A stretch of DNA of 64,000 bases from Gracilaria domingensis (GCA_022539475.1 VCMS01000014.1:124001-188000); one strand, 5' to 3'. Counted from the stretch's first letter, positions 46,849 to 58,075 are shown. Notes: generated from the letters alone by a model not told the origin. A program made the numbers and translations.

Positions 46849-49800
46849 ATGTCTTCGAGCTTCGATGCGCTTCGAAGCGCAATCTTCAAATCGGGCAGCG
46901 ACTCGCGCGTCGAGGTTAATCAGAGGGCTTTGATTGACAAGGTATGACTGTGAATTCTCTCTCATTCTTCTGTCAGTGTTCTGACTTTTCTCAACTGCTT
47001 TTGACAGATCCTCGCACGATATGCATCGGCCGGTGCCGTCTACAGAGAGTTGCTGCAGAACTCGAACGACGCTGAAGCATCTACTGCTGAAATTTTGATT
47101 ACAACCAAGGACAATGGAAGTGAGCCTGTTGTCACGCAGGTAGTTTATCGGAATGACGGATTGCCGTTCCGTTCTCAAGACTGGTCTCGCCTTAGAAAGA
47201 TTGCTGAGGGAAACCCAGATGTGTCCAAAGTCGGCGCTTTCGGCGTAGGTGCGTACACCATGTTTAGCATATGCGAGCAGCCCATGGTCATAAGTGCGGG
47301 GCACGCGCTCGCATTTGCATGGAAAGGTGATGCGCTCTGGACAAAGACCGCCAAGTCGCCGTATCCGGTCGACCAGTGGACCACTTTTGTACTTCCTTCG
47401 AGAGATCCCTACTCCTTGCCAGACCTAGTCAAGTTTGGTCAGTTCTTGTGCGCCAGTCTTACCTTTACCCAACATCTTAACACTATTAACCTGTACGTTG
47501 ATAACCACAAGCGACTTTCAATCACCAAAACCCAAGTGAAGGGCCCCACAATAGTAACCCCTCCCAAAGCAACGTCATGGTGGAACAACGACGGTGCCAT
47601 CACACGCTCTCCAAATGGTATCTTTTCACTCAAACGTAGAGATGAAGCCATCACGGAAACTGTTAATGAGGTGTTAGTAACTCTGGATGGCGACCAATCC
47701 AGGATTCTGGCTCGATATGTTTCTGCCATTGCCGATGTTATGGTCCCAGATAGCATGGAAAGAAGAATATTCCGCGTCACTAAGAAGAGCACGCCACCCC
47801 ATGTTAACATTCAAGTATTTATAGACGCCGTTGCAAGGACATCGTCATCGAGAAGGACAGGCTCCAAGGCCATAATAGATTCATTTAGTCCGGAAATGGG
47901 CGGTGGCAGAGTGTTCATTGGATTTAAAACCTCCCAGACGACTGGAATTGCCGCACATTTGGCGGCTCCGCTCATACCAACCGTTGAAAGGGAAGCCATA
48001 GATTTTCAGAATGACGCCCTACGAGTTTACAACACGGAACTGCTATCAATTGCCGGCATCGTCATGCGCCTTACCTTGGAACACTCCATGGGTCTAATTG
48101 GCGAGCGATGGCAGCAAGCATCAACATCGAGAAACCAGGTAGCTGAAGAACAGAAGAATAGATCCACGCATAACAGTAATGATGGCGCTACTTCCAATAC
48201 TTCAAACTCTGAAGTGGGATCAAATTCTGTAGAGAGGGTTTCTGAAGGGGAAGAAGAACGGCGACCTACCGGCCTGTTTGGTTTTGCGCGGTTCATGGTC
48301 GGAGGTGTGAAGAAGATCGCTGATGTGATATCTGCTATTGACCCCATTGGAAGCGGTGATGATTACATTTTGAATCCGAATGACCCGGTTCCGCTTTCGT
48401 CTGAAGAACAGGACGCTGTGATGCTGATGAGAGCTTTCTGCCCAAGGCCATCGACACCGGACCCTCTCGTCGGCTCCGTCATTGCAGCTGGGTTTGCCGC
48501 TTGCATGCCGAACTCAAGCCCTCCTGTGCTAACCATTTCTGGCATACTTCGAGGTTCCACTGCTCGGCTACCGTTCAAGGGTATTGAGGCATTTGTCAAG
48601 TCAAATGTGGTAAGAAGAGTCGTTCTTCGCAATGCTGAGGAATATCACAGGCATGTCGCCGTTTGTCCGAAGCTAAGCTATGAGGATTTGGTGTCTGAAG
48701 CACAAGCTCGCCCGTTTTCAAACGAAGAGGTAGTTCGACTCATCAAATGGGTTGCGAAGTTTTTCGGATCTCAGTCAAAGGTACCGAATGATACTATACG
48801 TATTAAAAGGGCCGTTCGGATTTCACCTGCAGTCAATGTGAAGGAAGGCTCGCCGGAGAGCTCTAGGCTTCTACACCTACGGGATTTTGAGTATTATCTT
48901 TCTAATCGAAATATTACTGATGAGCTTCCTTTACCAGCCCGAATGCTGCCGAAGTCGATGAGAAGCCAGTTGCCACTTCGTTTTCTGGAGGACCCCGTTT
49001 TGAGCCAATGGTTTACGCCTCTACCATTTCGAGTGTGGCTTGATTTCATCATCCAGCACACGAGTCTGACAGAAGCTAGAGCCGAAGATCATAAGCTGAG
49101 GATTCGAATCTTATGTGCCATATGGGGAGAGTACCGAAACCTAGGAGGCGATGAGAGGACTCAGCTTGGGAAAACCTTACATTCTCAATTGGCGCACTTA
49201 AAGTGCATTCCATACGATGACCCGCGCGGATTTGTTTCAGCTGATATTCCTGGAGATCTTTACTTGCCAACTGCAGAGCTGCATATATTCGAAGGATTGG
49301 GTTCGTTCCGAAAGGTATCTGCATCTCTAAGAGATGTAGGTATTGGTGATAACTTCCTCGTCGCAATTGGTGTGCGAAAAGCGATCTCGATTGACTTCCT
49401 ATTCACTCAACTCGACACATTAAGGTGGAGCAAAAACCCGAAACCGTTGATAGCATATTTGCGGAAAGCGACCCTTACGAGCCAGGACCTGGCAAAGTTG
49501 AAGCAAACTCAATACTTACCCGAGGTGAGGGACAAGTCACGAACCTATGCTCCGTCTGAGCTCTATCTACCACATGTAGATCTTAACGTCTTTCCATTTG
49601 TCAAGATTCTACAATGGCCGTCAAATGAACCGCTGCATGAAGGATCTCCAGACTGGAAATTTTTGTTGAAACTTGGATGCATGGTCAACCCCCCATTGGA
49701 ATCTGTCCTCAAGTTTATGGCTAATGAGAACACGGGAAGGGCCGAACGTTCAAGGTGCTTAAAGTTTGTCTATAAGCGGCTTCTGCCAGGTGGTCCGTAT

Positions 49801-52470
49801 GAAGTACAGTATAAGTCTCGATTCAGTCGTTCTTCTGCGGATTTCTCTAATTTCTTGACTTTGAAGTTCTTACCAGTTGTCAGATTAGATCCTTTGGAAA
49901 TGAAGACCTTCAACGAACTACAAGCTCCAAACACCTGCTTCACGGACATTTCTTGCGGTTGCATGGGATTTCCTATTTTAGATGCAGAGGTGGACGGAAA
50001 GAATGGGCGTCTTTTTGGTAACACATTTCAATGTAGGGAGCGTCCACCTACTGATGCTTTGGTACATCGGTTGTTGAACATAGCTTCAATATCTAAATCA
50101 AGACTGAATTCTGGAAGCAGCGCGAGCTCTTTTGGAGAACACGTGCTGCAAGTGTTCAGAAAGATTTTTGACTATCTTTCAACGCGTGCAAATGAGTTCG
50201 GCAAAAAGCAACTCGAAGTGCTTGCGAAAGCCCCCTTTATTCCACTGATGGTTGGCGAGAGCATAGAATGGTTTCATTCGCGTGATGTTTATTTCAAGAC
50301 CCAAACTCTAGATGGAGAAGAACTAACGGCTGTACTTTTTCGCTATATCGATTTCAATCCTTTTCTAGCAACAATTGGGGTGAGAGCAGAGGCATCTGTC
50401 AAAGATCTCTTGGAAATGATGCTCTCAGATCCACAGAAAGTACTGGAAAAGCTGGGTGGTGAGGAGAAGTATCGGACTCTTCTTCGGAGGATTGCGGCGA
50501 ACCCGCCATTTAGATCAGTAAGCAAAGAGCTTCGTGCGACTCCATTTCTCCTAGCGTACCAACTAGAATCCGATGAAGTTGATGAAATCGAGACCCAAGA
50601 TACTTTACAAACCGTGAAAGCTCGGTACACGATAGCCAAAGCAGAAGATATCTGTATCATCGACAATTCGTTTTTTGCTCGAATGTTTAATGTACTGAGC
50701 GCTCCCCAAGAGTCTGACCTGGAGGACTTCTACGCCCGCCTCGGGGCCAAGTACATCTCACAGAGAATTGAAAAGTCCTTCGAGGTTACTGGAGGATCCT
50801 CTCAAGGAACACCGATTGCGAAGGATTTTGCGAGACGTGTGAACGAAAGACGACCTCTTCTAGTTTCGGCAAATGTAACATCCAGGCCTCTGAGAAGGAA
50901 GGCTGCAGACCTACTAGATGAGCGCAATTTGAGGATCTGCGAAGCGCAAGGGATTCGAGCACATTATACGCTTGGTAAAACGTCAAAGAGTCAAAAAGTT
51001 ACATGCTGTGCGAAAGCAGAAGGAAAGGGACGAAACGCGTTGTTTGTAACAAGAGACCTTGACTGGTTTGACGTTGGAAACGCTGTCGGAGGCCTTATCC
51101 TCCAGAGATGCCAACTGGAAGACGCTTTCTTCGTTGGAAACCTTCTAGAAGCACCATTAGCTCAGTTGAGATCGCGGGGGTTTCCAGTTGATCGCATACT
51201 TAAAGCGGACACCCCTGTACAACAAAAACCGAAACCCAGTCCCATTGAACGAGAAGGTGCGTCCGCCCAGCCTCAAGGGCAACGCGAGAGCCTATCTCTC
51301 AAAGGAAGTATTCAAGGCAACAGCTCAGAAACCAAGGGCGGTGGGGCAGAACTAGGAAAATCAAGCTCCCAAAGCGAACGTAGGTGGATGTCCCGGAGGC
51401 ATTCGAATTCTCCGGAACTCGTTAGCGATAAGCAAGGCTTTCATCGTATTCTTCAAGACATGTTCCCGGATTGTTCCCCAGAGTACATCAGTTCATTGCT
51501 AGGTCCGGAACCCTCATTAGAGAAACTAAAGGAGGCAAAAGAGATTTTGGAGGGTACGGATTATCCGAGAAAGGTGGCTCCCAAGCCAGCAAAGGACGAG
51601 AAGTTTTCAAGAACAGCTTCAGGGTCAATACGTGATATCGTAAATCCCATCACTCGGAAACCCATTTCGAGACCGACCTCCCCCCGTGCACACGAAACGA
51701 AAGATCCTTTGTCAAAGCGCGGAAACATTTTTGGGCGCGTCTTCAACGGGATACGCAATCCTGCTCGTGGACCGAGCCATTTGACGCCAGGTACAAGTCA
51801 GCAAACTTCGAGAAGGATTGCTGAACGAAATGGACCTGTGTCTTCGGAACAAGACGCAGCAGCACACCGGAGTACAGAACAAATGCTTGAGGACTCAGCT
51901 CACAGAACTCGAAACGTTTCAAGAGCTGGCTTCCAATCACCGGAACGCATAATGACGTCAATTCCTGCCGAATTAGATCGGCATGGAGATGGATGTGAGG
52001 TGGTTCCTGCTCAGAACCTCGTGCCTTTCAGTGCTGCAGCGAGCAAGCGGTTGGGTATTCAGGTGTTCTCGTTCCGACATGATCGGGATCATTCCGCGTC
52101 CGAGCAATTCCTGCGAAGGAATATTGATGCAATAAGGGCATTTCGAAACGTATTGTTCAGCTTGGCAGAAGTGTATTCTATACGCTCAGATGGATTAGCT
52201 ATCTACTTCAGTCCTGTTGGTCGCACCATTGCATTCAACAGACAAGGTGGTTTGTACTTCAACTTGAGGTATTTCACATCGCTCCATTATCGTCAGGGCG
52301 CACACCCCACAGTTGACTGTTATTGCTATTGGTTCACGACTATGGCGCATGAGCTCGCTCACAATTTAGTTAGTCCCCACAACAAAGAGCATGGGTATTA
52401 CACAGAATCGTATGTTTCGAAATACCTTCCCAATCTAGTACAGTCCCTTGCTACACTTCAAACTAGATAG
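46849..52470 (+). CDS. HSP90-like (GHKL) ATPase with CUE domain and C-terminal HELAHN motif, DUF3684-like (two exons)
   Basis: Exons are 46849-46941 and 47008-52470, giving 1851 residues. The N terminus is a sacsin-like GHKL ATPase: RALIDKILARYASAGAVYRELLQNSNDAEAS (the N box), VVYRNDGLPF in place of the DxGxG box, and KVGAFGVGAYTMFSI (G2 box). This matches the N-terminal region of fungal DUF3684 proteins. A CUE-like ubiquitin-binding helix bundle lies at about 1505-1550 (GFHRILQDMFPDCSPEYISSLLG). The last 100 residues contain MAHELAHNLVSPHNKEH, an HExxHN zinc-metallopeptidase motif (His at 1812) with a further His pair downstream. The start is fixed by an in-frame stop just upstream. Function is unknown; a chaperone or ubiquitin-linked protease role is inferred. 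Confidence 0.9.
46942..47007 (+). other. Intron of the HSP90-like ATPase gene (66 bp, phase 0)
   Basis: The donor is AAG|GTATGA and the acceptor TTGACAG|ATC. It joins RALIDK to ILARYASAGAVYREL, the conserved N-terminal segment of this family. Confidence 0.93.
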
Positions 52471-52533
52471 AGTTACTTTGAGAAAAAAGTAAACGGATAG
52501 AAATTGAGCATATCCATCGGCAACTCAACCTGT

Positions 52534-55500
52534 TTACTCAGGCATATCCGCCCACCCGAGAAATCGAGAAGTCGCGGACGGATATGTGTTGGTGTCAAAG
52601 TCGTCTTCGTCGATGACTCTTGACTGAATCGCTGATTCAACATATTCGAGACATTCGGCAGAACCCTCTCTCAGAATTCGTTGCAGCTCCTTTCCTTCAG
52701 AGGCCGTAACCGGTACCTCCTTTGCAGCGGCTTCCAAGCCTTCCTCTACTATTTTCAAGGCCGTATCTTCGTTTAGGGGACGCTGAGGTTCGACGTCGTA
52801 CCGATAGCCTCTACTTAAAGCGCTTTGCGTTGCTGCAGACAGTCTCTGTTCGTCGCCTCTGACAATGGATCTCCATCTCTTGCCCGCTACTCTTCCAAGC
52901 ACATCAAACTCGTCTGATGACTGCGCGATCGAAGACCTTGAATAATTTGCGCTTCTCGCCACAGGAACAGCAGTTGAGGAAAACGACGGATGTCCCATAG
53001 TGGAAGATCCGACAAATGACGATCTCCCTGTTGGCAGATTTGATCCAACGTGAGGCCCTCGTCGCAAAGATGTTGTCGGAAAGGCAGCAGAAGATACTCT
53101 ACCGCTTGCTGAGAGCTTCTCTTTCGAGACATTCCCTTGCTGGCTTCCCTCATTGGTATGGGAAGTTCCGCTTGGACCAGCAACTGCTTCTTTCTCGAGC
53201 TCCGTTGCGAGCTCCATAAATTCCGCATCTGAATCTTCAGCAGCATGGGTTGGATTCCCAGCGCCTGGCACGATCTCTCTATTTAGTTCCGCAACGATAT
53301 CGTCAAAGTCTTGATCATCAAGCCCAACATCGTTATCTATCTCCATGCGACCTCTGACAGTACTACTTGACACTCTCTCGTAGGTGCTATTATTTGTGTT
53401 CTGTCGATTGGTACGGTTTCTCAAGTTGGCGAAGGTTTCGTCGTCTGTACTTGTACTGTTCTCAGTACTATCGTCAGCACTGTCGTCAGAATCGCTCACA
53501 AGATCGGGTAGATCTTCGTCGCTGTCGACACCGTGATTCTCAGATGAGCTATTTGAAGTTGATCGTCGATTTGTTTCAGATTCCTGAACTTCACGTCTCG
53601 GACAATGCGGTCCGCAGAGTGAATGATCAAATTCGTCCTCTTCCAATTCTTGACGGCTGGGGCAATCGGGTCCGCAATGGGAATGATCAAAGCCCTCCTC
53701 TTCTGTAGCGCTATCCTGCTCGTCGTCATGAGTGATGCCATCTATGCCCCTTCTTGCATTAGATTCAGAATTTATGCGATCATATGCTGCTCTTGCTCTT
53801 CCCAGAAATAAATTTAGAATTAATGGGAAAACGACCGAATACTGGCCTCCTAGAACAGAAACCCCGACCTCATTGCACGCTTGCCGAAATGCCAGAATTA
53901 CGGAGTCCCAGTCCTGTTCAGTTTGTTCTCCTAGAACGTGAACAACCCCTGCGAAGGAATTCAAGAACCATTCTTGAAGCTTAGTTGCAAACTCTACGTC
54001 TTCCATTTCTCCAGTTAGGATATCAAGCAAGCGTAGCGTCACTCGATGTATATAATGCATAGTGTGGCGACAGAAGTCGTCTTCATCATCATCATGATGC
54101 ACATTTCTTCCTTCGTTGTCCCTGTTGTGCGCATCAAACATGTGAACAAACGTATGTAACTTTTCACAAATGAAGTATACGAAATAATCTTCAAAGTCGT
54201 TAGGGGCGACGAAATCGTCAGCAACTTCGGAGAATTCATCTTTTATGATTTCCCATACTTCATAGCGACAGTCTGCGATAGGAGAGAAATCACCGCGGCA
54301 TACCTTGTGGAACTCCAGTGGGGTGAGCATATCCATCACATAGTACAGCACACGCAAGAACGGATTTAGAGGTTCTTCGCATCCATCGCTACCAAACGAA
54401 TCTCTGAGCACGTCGACCGCAGTTCCTCCGTTGTAGTCAGGACAGTGTTCATCAGCGGAATCAGCACCAGCGAATGAGTAATAGTAGTACGCCATAAAAC
54501 GAACAAGAAAGCCAGCGTTCATCTCCTGATACGTGTCGTAGTTTCCTTCCTCTTCTTCATCATCGGAGTGGCTCTGTGAAACTACCAACCAAGGTGCATT
54601 ACCACGTCGTGCACTTCTGTTTCTTGGAGCATTTGTCCTGTTTCCTTCGCCGGGTCTCCGTGAACTCCCTGACTCTCCGGTAGTATTCGGTGTGGAATCT
54701 GATCCATTCTGGGCATGTGGAGCGCTCTGGCCTTCTTGATTCGCTGAACCACTTCGTGTACGAGACTGACGTCGCCGCTGTGAAGAGTTACTGCGGCGTG
54801 AACTAGGGTGTCTGTCCCTCTCGTCGTCTTCGCCATTTTCTCCAGGAAGAGTGCCGGACATCAACGTCGCGACCGCAGTCATTGCACCTGCTGTCGCTCC
54901 AGCTAACTCAGTCAAACGTGACATATCCTGCGCTCGTTCTCCTTCAATGACGCTAGTGAAAGATGGGGCGTCACGGAGGCGATGCGCTAAATTTGAGAGC
55001 AATTCGCCGAGAGCAGGTACCAAACGGTCTGCAGCTCTCGCTGCCGCATGTCGGTCGCTTATAGATCGATCATGCGCTGGTGGATGTTCAGGTAGCATTG
55101 AAATAGTAGGAAGCCTATCATCGTCGTGAACCTGGGAAGCACGGGCAGCGGATCCTTCTTGATGCATACCGGAAGAACTTTCGGGGCCCTCTGAAGTACG
55201 TGATTGTGGTGAGGTTCGTGTCCGCGACATTGCTGACCTTGATGAATTCCAAGTGGGGTTGGTTTGTGTGTGTCCGTTAATGGAAGGCGTGGAAAGCGTG
55301 GATGATGGGTTTGCATCTCCCTCCGTAATGGCTTGGGTTTGCGAGGGATTTGAGACGGAGTTGGTCACAGCCGTTGACATTTGTTGCTGTAAGGTTCGAA
55401 CAACGCTCCATGCAGCTTCCAGCACGGAACGTGATGGTTGTTCCCGTTCAACACCAGAGTCAAACGAAATCAGCAGGGCAGCGGCGACGTCTGCAGTGTT

Positions 55501-55968
55501 GTTGATGGAATTGGTTGAGAAGCCAAGCGCTTGAAACAGAGACACCAACATCTCACGAATATCGGAGTATTGTGCACGGCGGTTGTTGAAGCCAACGTGA
55601 CTGATGAGCACATTGGCATGCAGGTGCCCATGTACATGTTCGTGGTCATGTTCGAGATCTTCCTGTTGCTCCCAGATGGGGTCAAACGTGCTGGAATCGG
55701 CGCCTCGAAACCGGTGAACGACCCGGTGGGGTCGCGGCATAATCTGGAGAACAGCATTGTTTGGGATTTCGAGTTGTGCGAATGTGCGTTCGTCTTCTAG
55801 GACACGGCCCCTGTACATCATACATTGCGAACTTCCCTGACGCTGAAGTTCTGGAACAAGACGTAGCACTCTGCGGATCAAGGCTGAGACAGTGGTATCC
55901 AAGGTCACGCGCAGGGTTCTATCGCCGGAAAATGGTAAGCGGACGGTGACGTCGATTGCGGAAGCCAT
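52534..55968 (-). CDS. BAG6-like ubiquitin-like domain protein with metal-ligand-rich repeats
   Basis: The 1144-residue protein begins with a ubiquitin-like domain at 4-80 (VTVRLPFSGDRTLRVTLDTT, QCMMYRGRVLEDERTFAQLEI, AVLQIMPRP). Next is a His-rich loop (H107-H117, HDHEHVHGHLH). A long Ser/Thr/Asn-rich region and a helical core follow (NPFLRVLYYVMDMLTPLEFHKVCRGD, WEIIKDEFSEVADDF, FICEKLHTFVHMF, WFLNSFAGVVHVLGEQ). The UBL-plus-large-helical-core layout recalls BAG6/Scythe, which holds tail-anchored and misfolded proteins. Two near-identical 20-residue units with DHSxCGPxCP lie at about 758-795. The C terminus has an acidic region and a final domain starting FDVLGRVAGKRWRSI. BAG6 identity is likely but not certain. 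It ends 63 bp from the convergent ATPase gene. Confidence 0.76.
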   Translation of the reverse strand: MASAIDVTVRLPFSGDRTLRVTLDTTVSALIRRVLRLVPELQRQGSSQCMMYRGRVLEDERTFAQLEIPNNAVLQIMPRPHRVVHRFRGADSSTFDPIWEQQEDLEHDHEHVHGHLHANVLISHVGFNNRRAQYSDIREMLVSLFQALGFSTNSINNTADVAAALLISFDSGVEREQPSRSVLEAAWSVVRTLQQQMSTAVTNSVSNPSQTQAITEGDANPSSTLSTPSINGHTQTNPTWNSSRSAMSRTRTSPQSRTSEGPESSSGMHQEGSAARASQVHDDDRLPTISMLPEHPPAHDRSISDRHAAARAADRLVPALGELLSNLAHRLRDAPSFTSVIEGERAQDMSRLTELAGATAGAMTAVATLMSGTLPGENGEDDERDRHPSSRRSNSSQRRRQSRTRSGSANQEGQSAPHAQNGSDSTPNTTGESGSSRRPGEGNRTNAPRNRSARRGNAPWLVVSQSHSDDEEEEGNYDTYQEMNAGFLVRFMAYYYYSFAGADSADEHCPDYNGGTAVDVLRDSFGSDGCEEPLNPFLRVLYYVMDMLTPLEFHKVCRGDFSPIADCRYEVWEIIKDEFSEVADDFVAPNDFEDYFVYFICEKLHTFVHMFDAHNRDNEGRNVHHDDDEDDFCRHTMHYIHRVTLRLLDILTGEMEDVEFATKLQEWFLNSFAGVVHVLGEQTEQDWDSVILAFRQACNEVGVSVLGGQYSVVFPLILNLFLGRARAAYDRINSESNARRGIDGITHDDEQDSATEEEGFDHSHCGPDCPSRQELEEDEFDHSLCGPHCPRREVQESETNRRSTSNSSSENHGVDSDEDLPDLVSDSDDSADDSTENSTSTDDETFANLRNRTNRQNTNNSTYERVSSSTVRGRMEIDNDVGLDDQDFDDIVAELNREIVPGAGNPTHAAEDSDAEFMELATELEKEAVAGPSGTSHTNEGSQQGNVSKEKLSASGRVSSAAFPTTSLRRGPHVGSNLPTGRSSFVGSSTMGHPSFSSTAVPVARSANYSRSSIAQSSDEFDVLGRVAGKRWRSIVRGDEQRLSAATQSALSRGYRYDVEPQRPLNEDTALKIVEEGLEAAAKEVPVTASEGKELQRILREGSAECLEYVESAIQSRVIDEDDFDTNTYPSATSRFLGWADMPE
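53584..53702 (-). repeat. In-gene tandem repeat, 60-bp unit, two copies
   Basis: Two 60-bp units within the BAG6-like gene encode FDHS(H/L)CGP(D/H)CPxR and differ at a limited number of positions. The period of exactly 20 codons keeps the frame. Confidence 0.85.
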
Positions 55969-56292
55969 CGTACAAGGGTATATCGGAATGCACCGTAGCC
56001 CGGACGTGGCTGCTTACTGGTAAGCAAGAACGGTGGTAGAAGTGGCAACGGGGGGACTTCAACCTATAGGAGTGCTAGTTTCCAAAAACATCCTGGAAGT
56101 CTTCGGTTCGGTTCACCTTTTGCTCTCCGTTGTTGGCGCAGGCGCGTCCCACGCCGCTCCGATACCATACTGTGCCTGACCAAACGCAAAGTTCACCGTT
56201 TGCGCCTCTTTTTTCCAAAATTTGCCTCGCCAGCGATGAGAGGCACTGTCTCCAGTCCCCGCAGGCCGCTGCCTCACTGTATCATCATGATA

Positions 56293-56311
56293 TCACCGTA
56301 TGATACGGTGA
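56293..56311. repeat. 19-bp palindrome TCACCGTAT-G-ATACGGTGA
   Basis: Perfect 9-bp arms around one G, 330 bp upstream of the BAG6-like start codon. The word ATATCACCGT is also part of the palindrome upstream of SAE1 (24581-24595). Confidence 0.7.
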
Positions 56312-57101
56312 CGATCACCTCTGGTAACAGAATCTAGACTCTAGATACTTCCGAACCGTCGATGCCTTTGCAGCGTTGTGACGGTGTCTTATGAGATCTT
56401 CTCGTCGCTCTGCCCCCTCCTTGATCATGCGGGAGCTTATCAATCGCCACACAACACCTTACTTGCGCGATTATCGGAGAGAAACGGTGTGCACATTTCT
56501 ACAGATTCTTTTTTCCGCTTCTATTCCTTCGTCTTCATTGATCTCTCCACGCTGCAGCTTGTCCCACGCGATGCCCTTATTTCATCCCATCTGAGCTGCT
56601 AGTTTAGGAAGGGGTACTACGGGCATACCCACACCTCACTTATGCTCTGGATGAATCATGCCAGTAATTTTGAAGCCGCTGTTTGTATGGCGTGGCAGAA
56701 GTTTTAACTTCCTGACATGGTTGGCATCCTCGTGATAGCGTTCCTCTTCATTCTGAAAGCCGTCAACATCGCTTGCGGTGCCACCGACCACCGTAGCAGC
56801 AGCTGCCGTCAAACTGCAATCGTTAATTGCATTGCAATTCTTTCGTCCACCGCGTTTTTTTCATAGAAGACCAAAGATCTTGATACACGCTGAGCATCTG
56901 TGGCCACTGCGGTTGAACCAGTAGTGCCTTGTTTCATTTGCGTGCCGAACGTGTTTTGTAGTGTCTTGTGAGGGACAGTCATGTGATCGGGGGATCATCG
57001 TCGTGATCCTGGCTTATCCACTGTCTCATCTGATCCACAGCAGTACACGCCATCGCAAAGCGATTTGTTCTAGCTATCCATATCAAAACATGGCGGTGCT
57101 G

Positions 57102-57153
57102 TTTGGATTGCAAGTCTTGGATCCTATCCGGTCACGCTGCTTGCAATCCCAAA
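57102..57153. repeat. Inverted repeat, 13-bp arms with a one-base bulge
   Basis: TTTGGATTGCAAG (57102-57114) pairs with 57140-57153 with one extra base. It lies just before a LINE tail copy. Confidence 0.6.
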
Positions 57154-57164
57154 TATGCTGGCGC

Positions 57165-57213
57165 TTATTCTACAACCCAGGAATTGGAGGTTGTCCGCAT
57201 TAAAGAAGAAAAC
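57165..57213 (+). mobile_element. LINE 3'-tail fragment
   Basis: The block AGGAATTGGAGG followed by TTGTCCGCATTAAAGAAGAA closely matches the 3' ends of the two other LINE copies in the window (minus strand 58964-59019; plus strand 63180-63245). Only the tail is recognisable, so this is a strongly 5'-truncated or decayed copy. Confidence 0.75.
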
Positions 57214-57428
57214 ACTGGCACGAGTAAGTAGTGGTACACGAACAGAAGACAATCTCTTGCAGCTCCACTTTTAACATCTCAACTAAACGAAGCACTGCAT
57301 ATCCGCCAGCTAAGCAACGTTCTGTTCTCCTGTTTCAACGAAAGAACTAGGTCGCGAGGGATGAGCAGTGGCAGTACTAGTACATATCGTAACTACATGT
57401 CGGCTCATAGGCCTTGCTACCCGTTCAA

Positions 57429-57504
57429 AGCACTGCCAAGTAGTTCAGCGAAAGGGCTGGCAGCTGGTGTTGCCAGCCCTTTCGCTCAACTACTTGGCAG
57501 TGCT
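57429..57504. repeat. Near-perfect 76-nt hairpin: 34-bp arms, 8-nt loop
   Basis: Arms 57429-57462 and 57471-57504 pair at 33 of 34 positions (single C-C mismatch at 57446/57487). The loop is 57463-57470. The stem has the length and shape of a plant- or algal-type pre-miRNA or of a short foldback element. No flanking target duplication is obvious. Confidence 0.9.
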
Positions 57505-57616
57505 GGACTGTAATAATATTGCAGTACCCCGCTTCGCAATTCTGTATCGTTAGACAGATGACTATCACGTTTTGGGCGTGCCCTTCCTTGATCTGCAAAG
57601 GTAATCGGGGTTGAAT

Positions 57617-57645
57617 GCTCTCAGCTCCGACTGGGAGCTGAGAGC
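57617..57645. repeat. 12-bp perfect hairpin, 5-nt loop
   Basis: GCTCTCAGCTCC (57617-57628) pairs exactly with 57634-57645. It has no T-run after it, so I do not call it a terminator. Confidence 0.75.
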
Positions 57646-57989
57646 TGGAGCCTCCTATTCATACCAAAAGCTGTTTTACTAGGTACATTATATCCCAAGT
57701 TCTGATTCGGAAGAGAAAGAGGAATCTGTTGCTCTAACTTAAAGAAGTCCTGCCCTTCATGCCGGATCGCCTTTCATTTCATTCTGCGTGCTTTCGTCGC
57801 TCCCGTCCACACAGAATGAACAGAAATTCGTGCTCTCTAACTATTTTCTATTCTCGCGTGTAGCCTTTGAGCAGAGTTGCTTTAGTTCATAGTCTATGTT
57901 TCAGAGATTCTTTCTTTCGATTCAGAGATGAACGTAGACAAGGGGAAGATGTTGCCATTCGTCAGTACTGGAATCATGTAACTGGAAGT

Positions 57990-58075
57990 GTGTCGAGGGA
58001 GATACAATCTTAGGCCCAGAGTAGGAAGCACTCCCAATTGGAGATCGAGGGTTCGAATCCGACCTGTCAACGGAG
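57990..58075 (+). other. tRNA-like sequence with an intact B box (tRNA pseudogene or SINE head)
   Basis: GGTTCGAATCC (near 58049-58059) is a perfect Pol III B box. A degenerate A-box-like word (TTAGGCCCAGAGTAGG) lies about 40 bases upstream, and a TTTT run follows near 58098. The arms do not fold into a good tRNA (T stem 3 of 5 pairs, no acceptor pairing), so it is at best a pseudogene or a SINE promoter. Confidence 0.33.

Noticed and set aside
57617-57645. Transcription terminator hairpin
   Set aside because: Strong stem but no T-run, no upstream gene, and intrinsic terminators are not expected in a eukaryotic nucleus.
57990-58075. Functional tRNA gene
   Set aside because: The B box is perfect, but T stem, D arm and acceptor do not pair; kept only as a tRNA-like pseudogene or SINE head.
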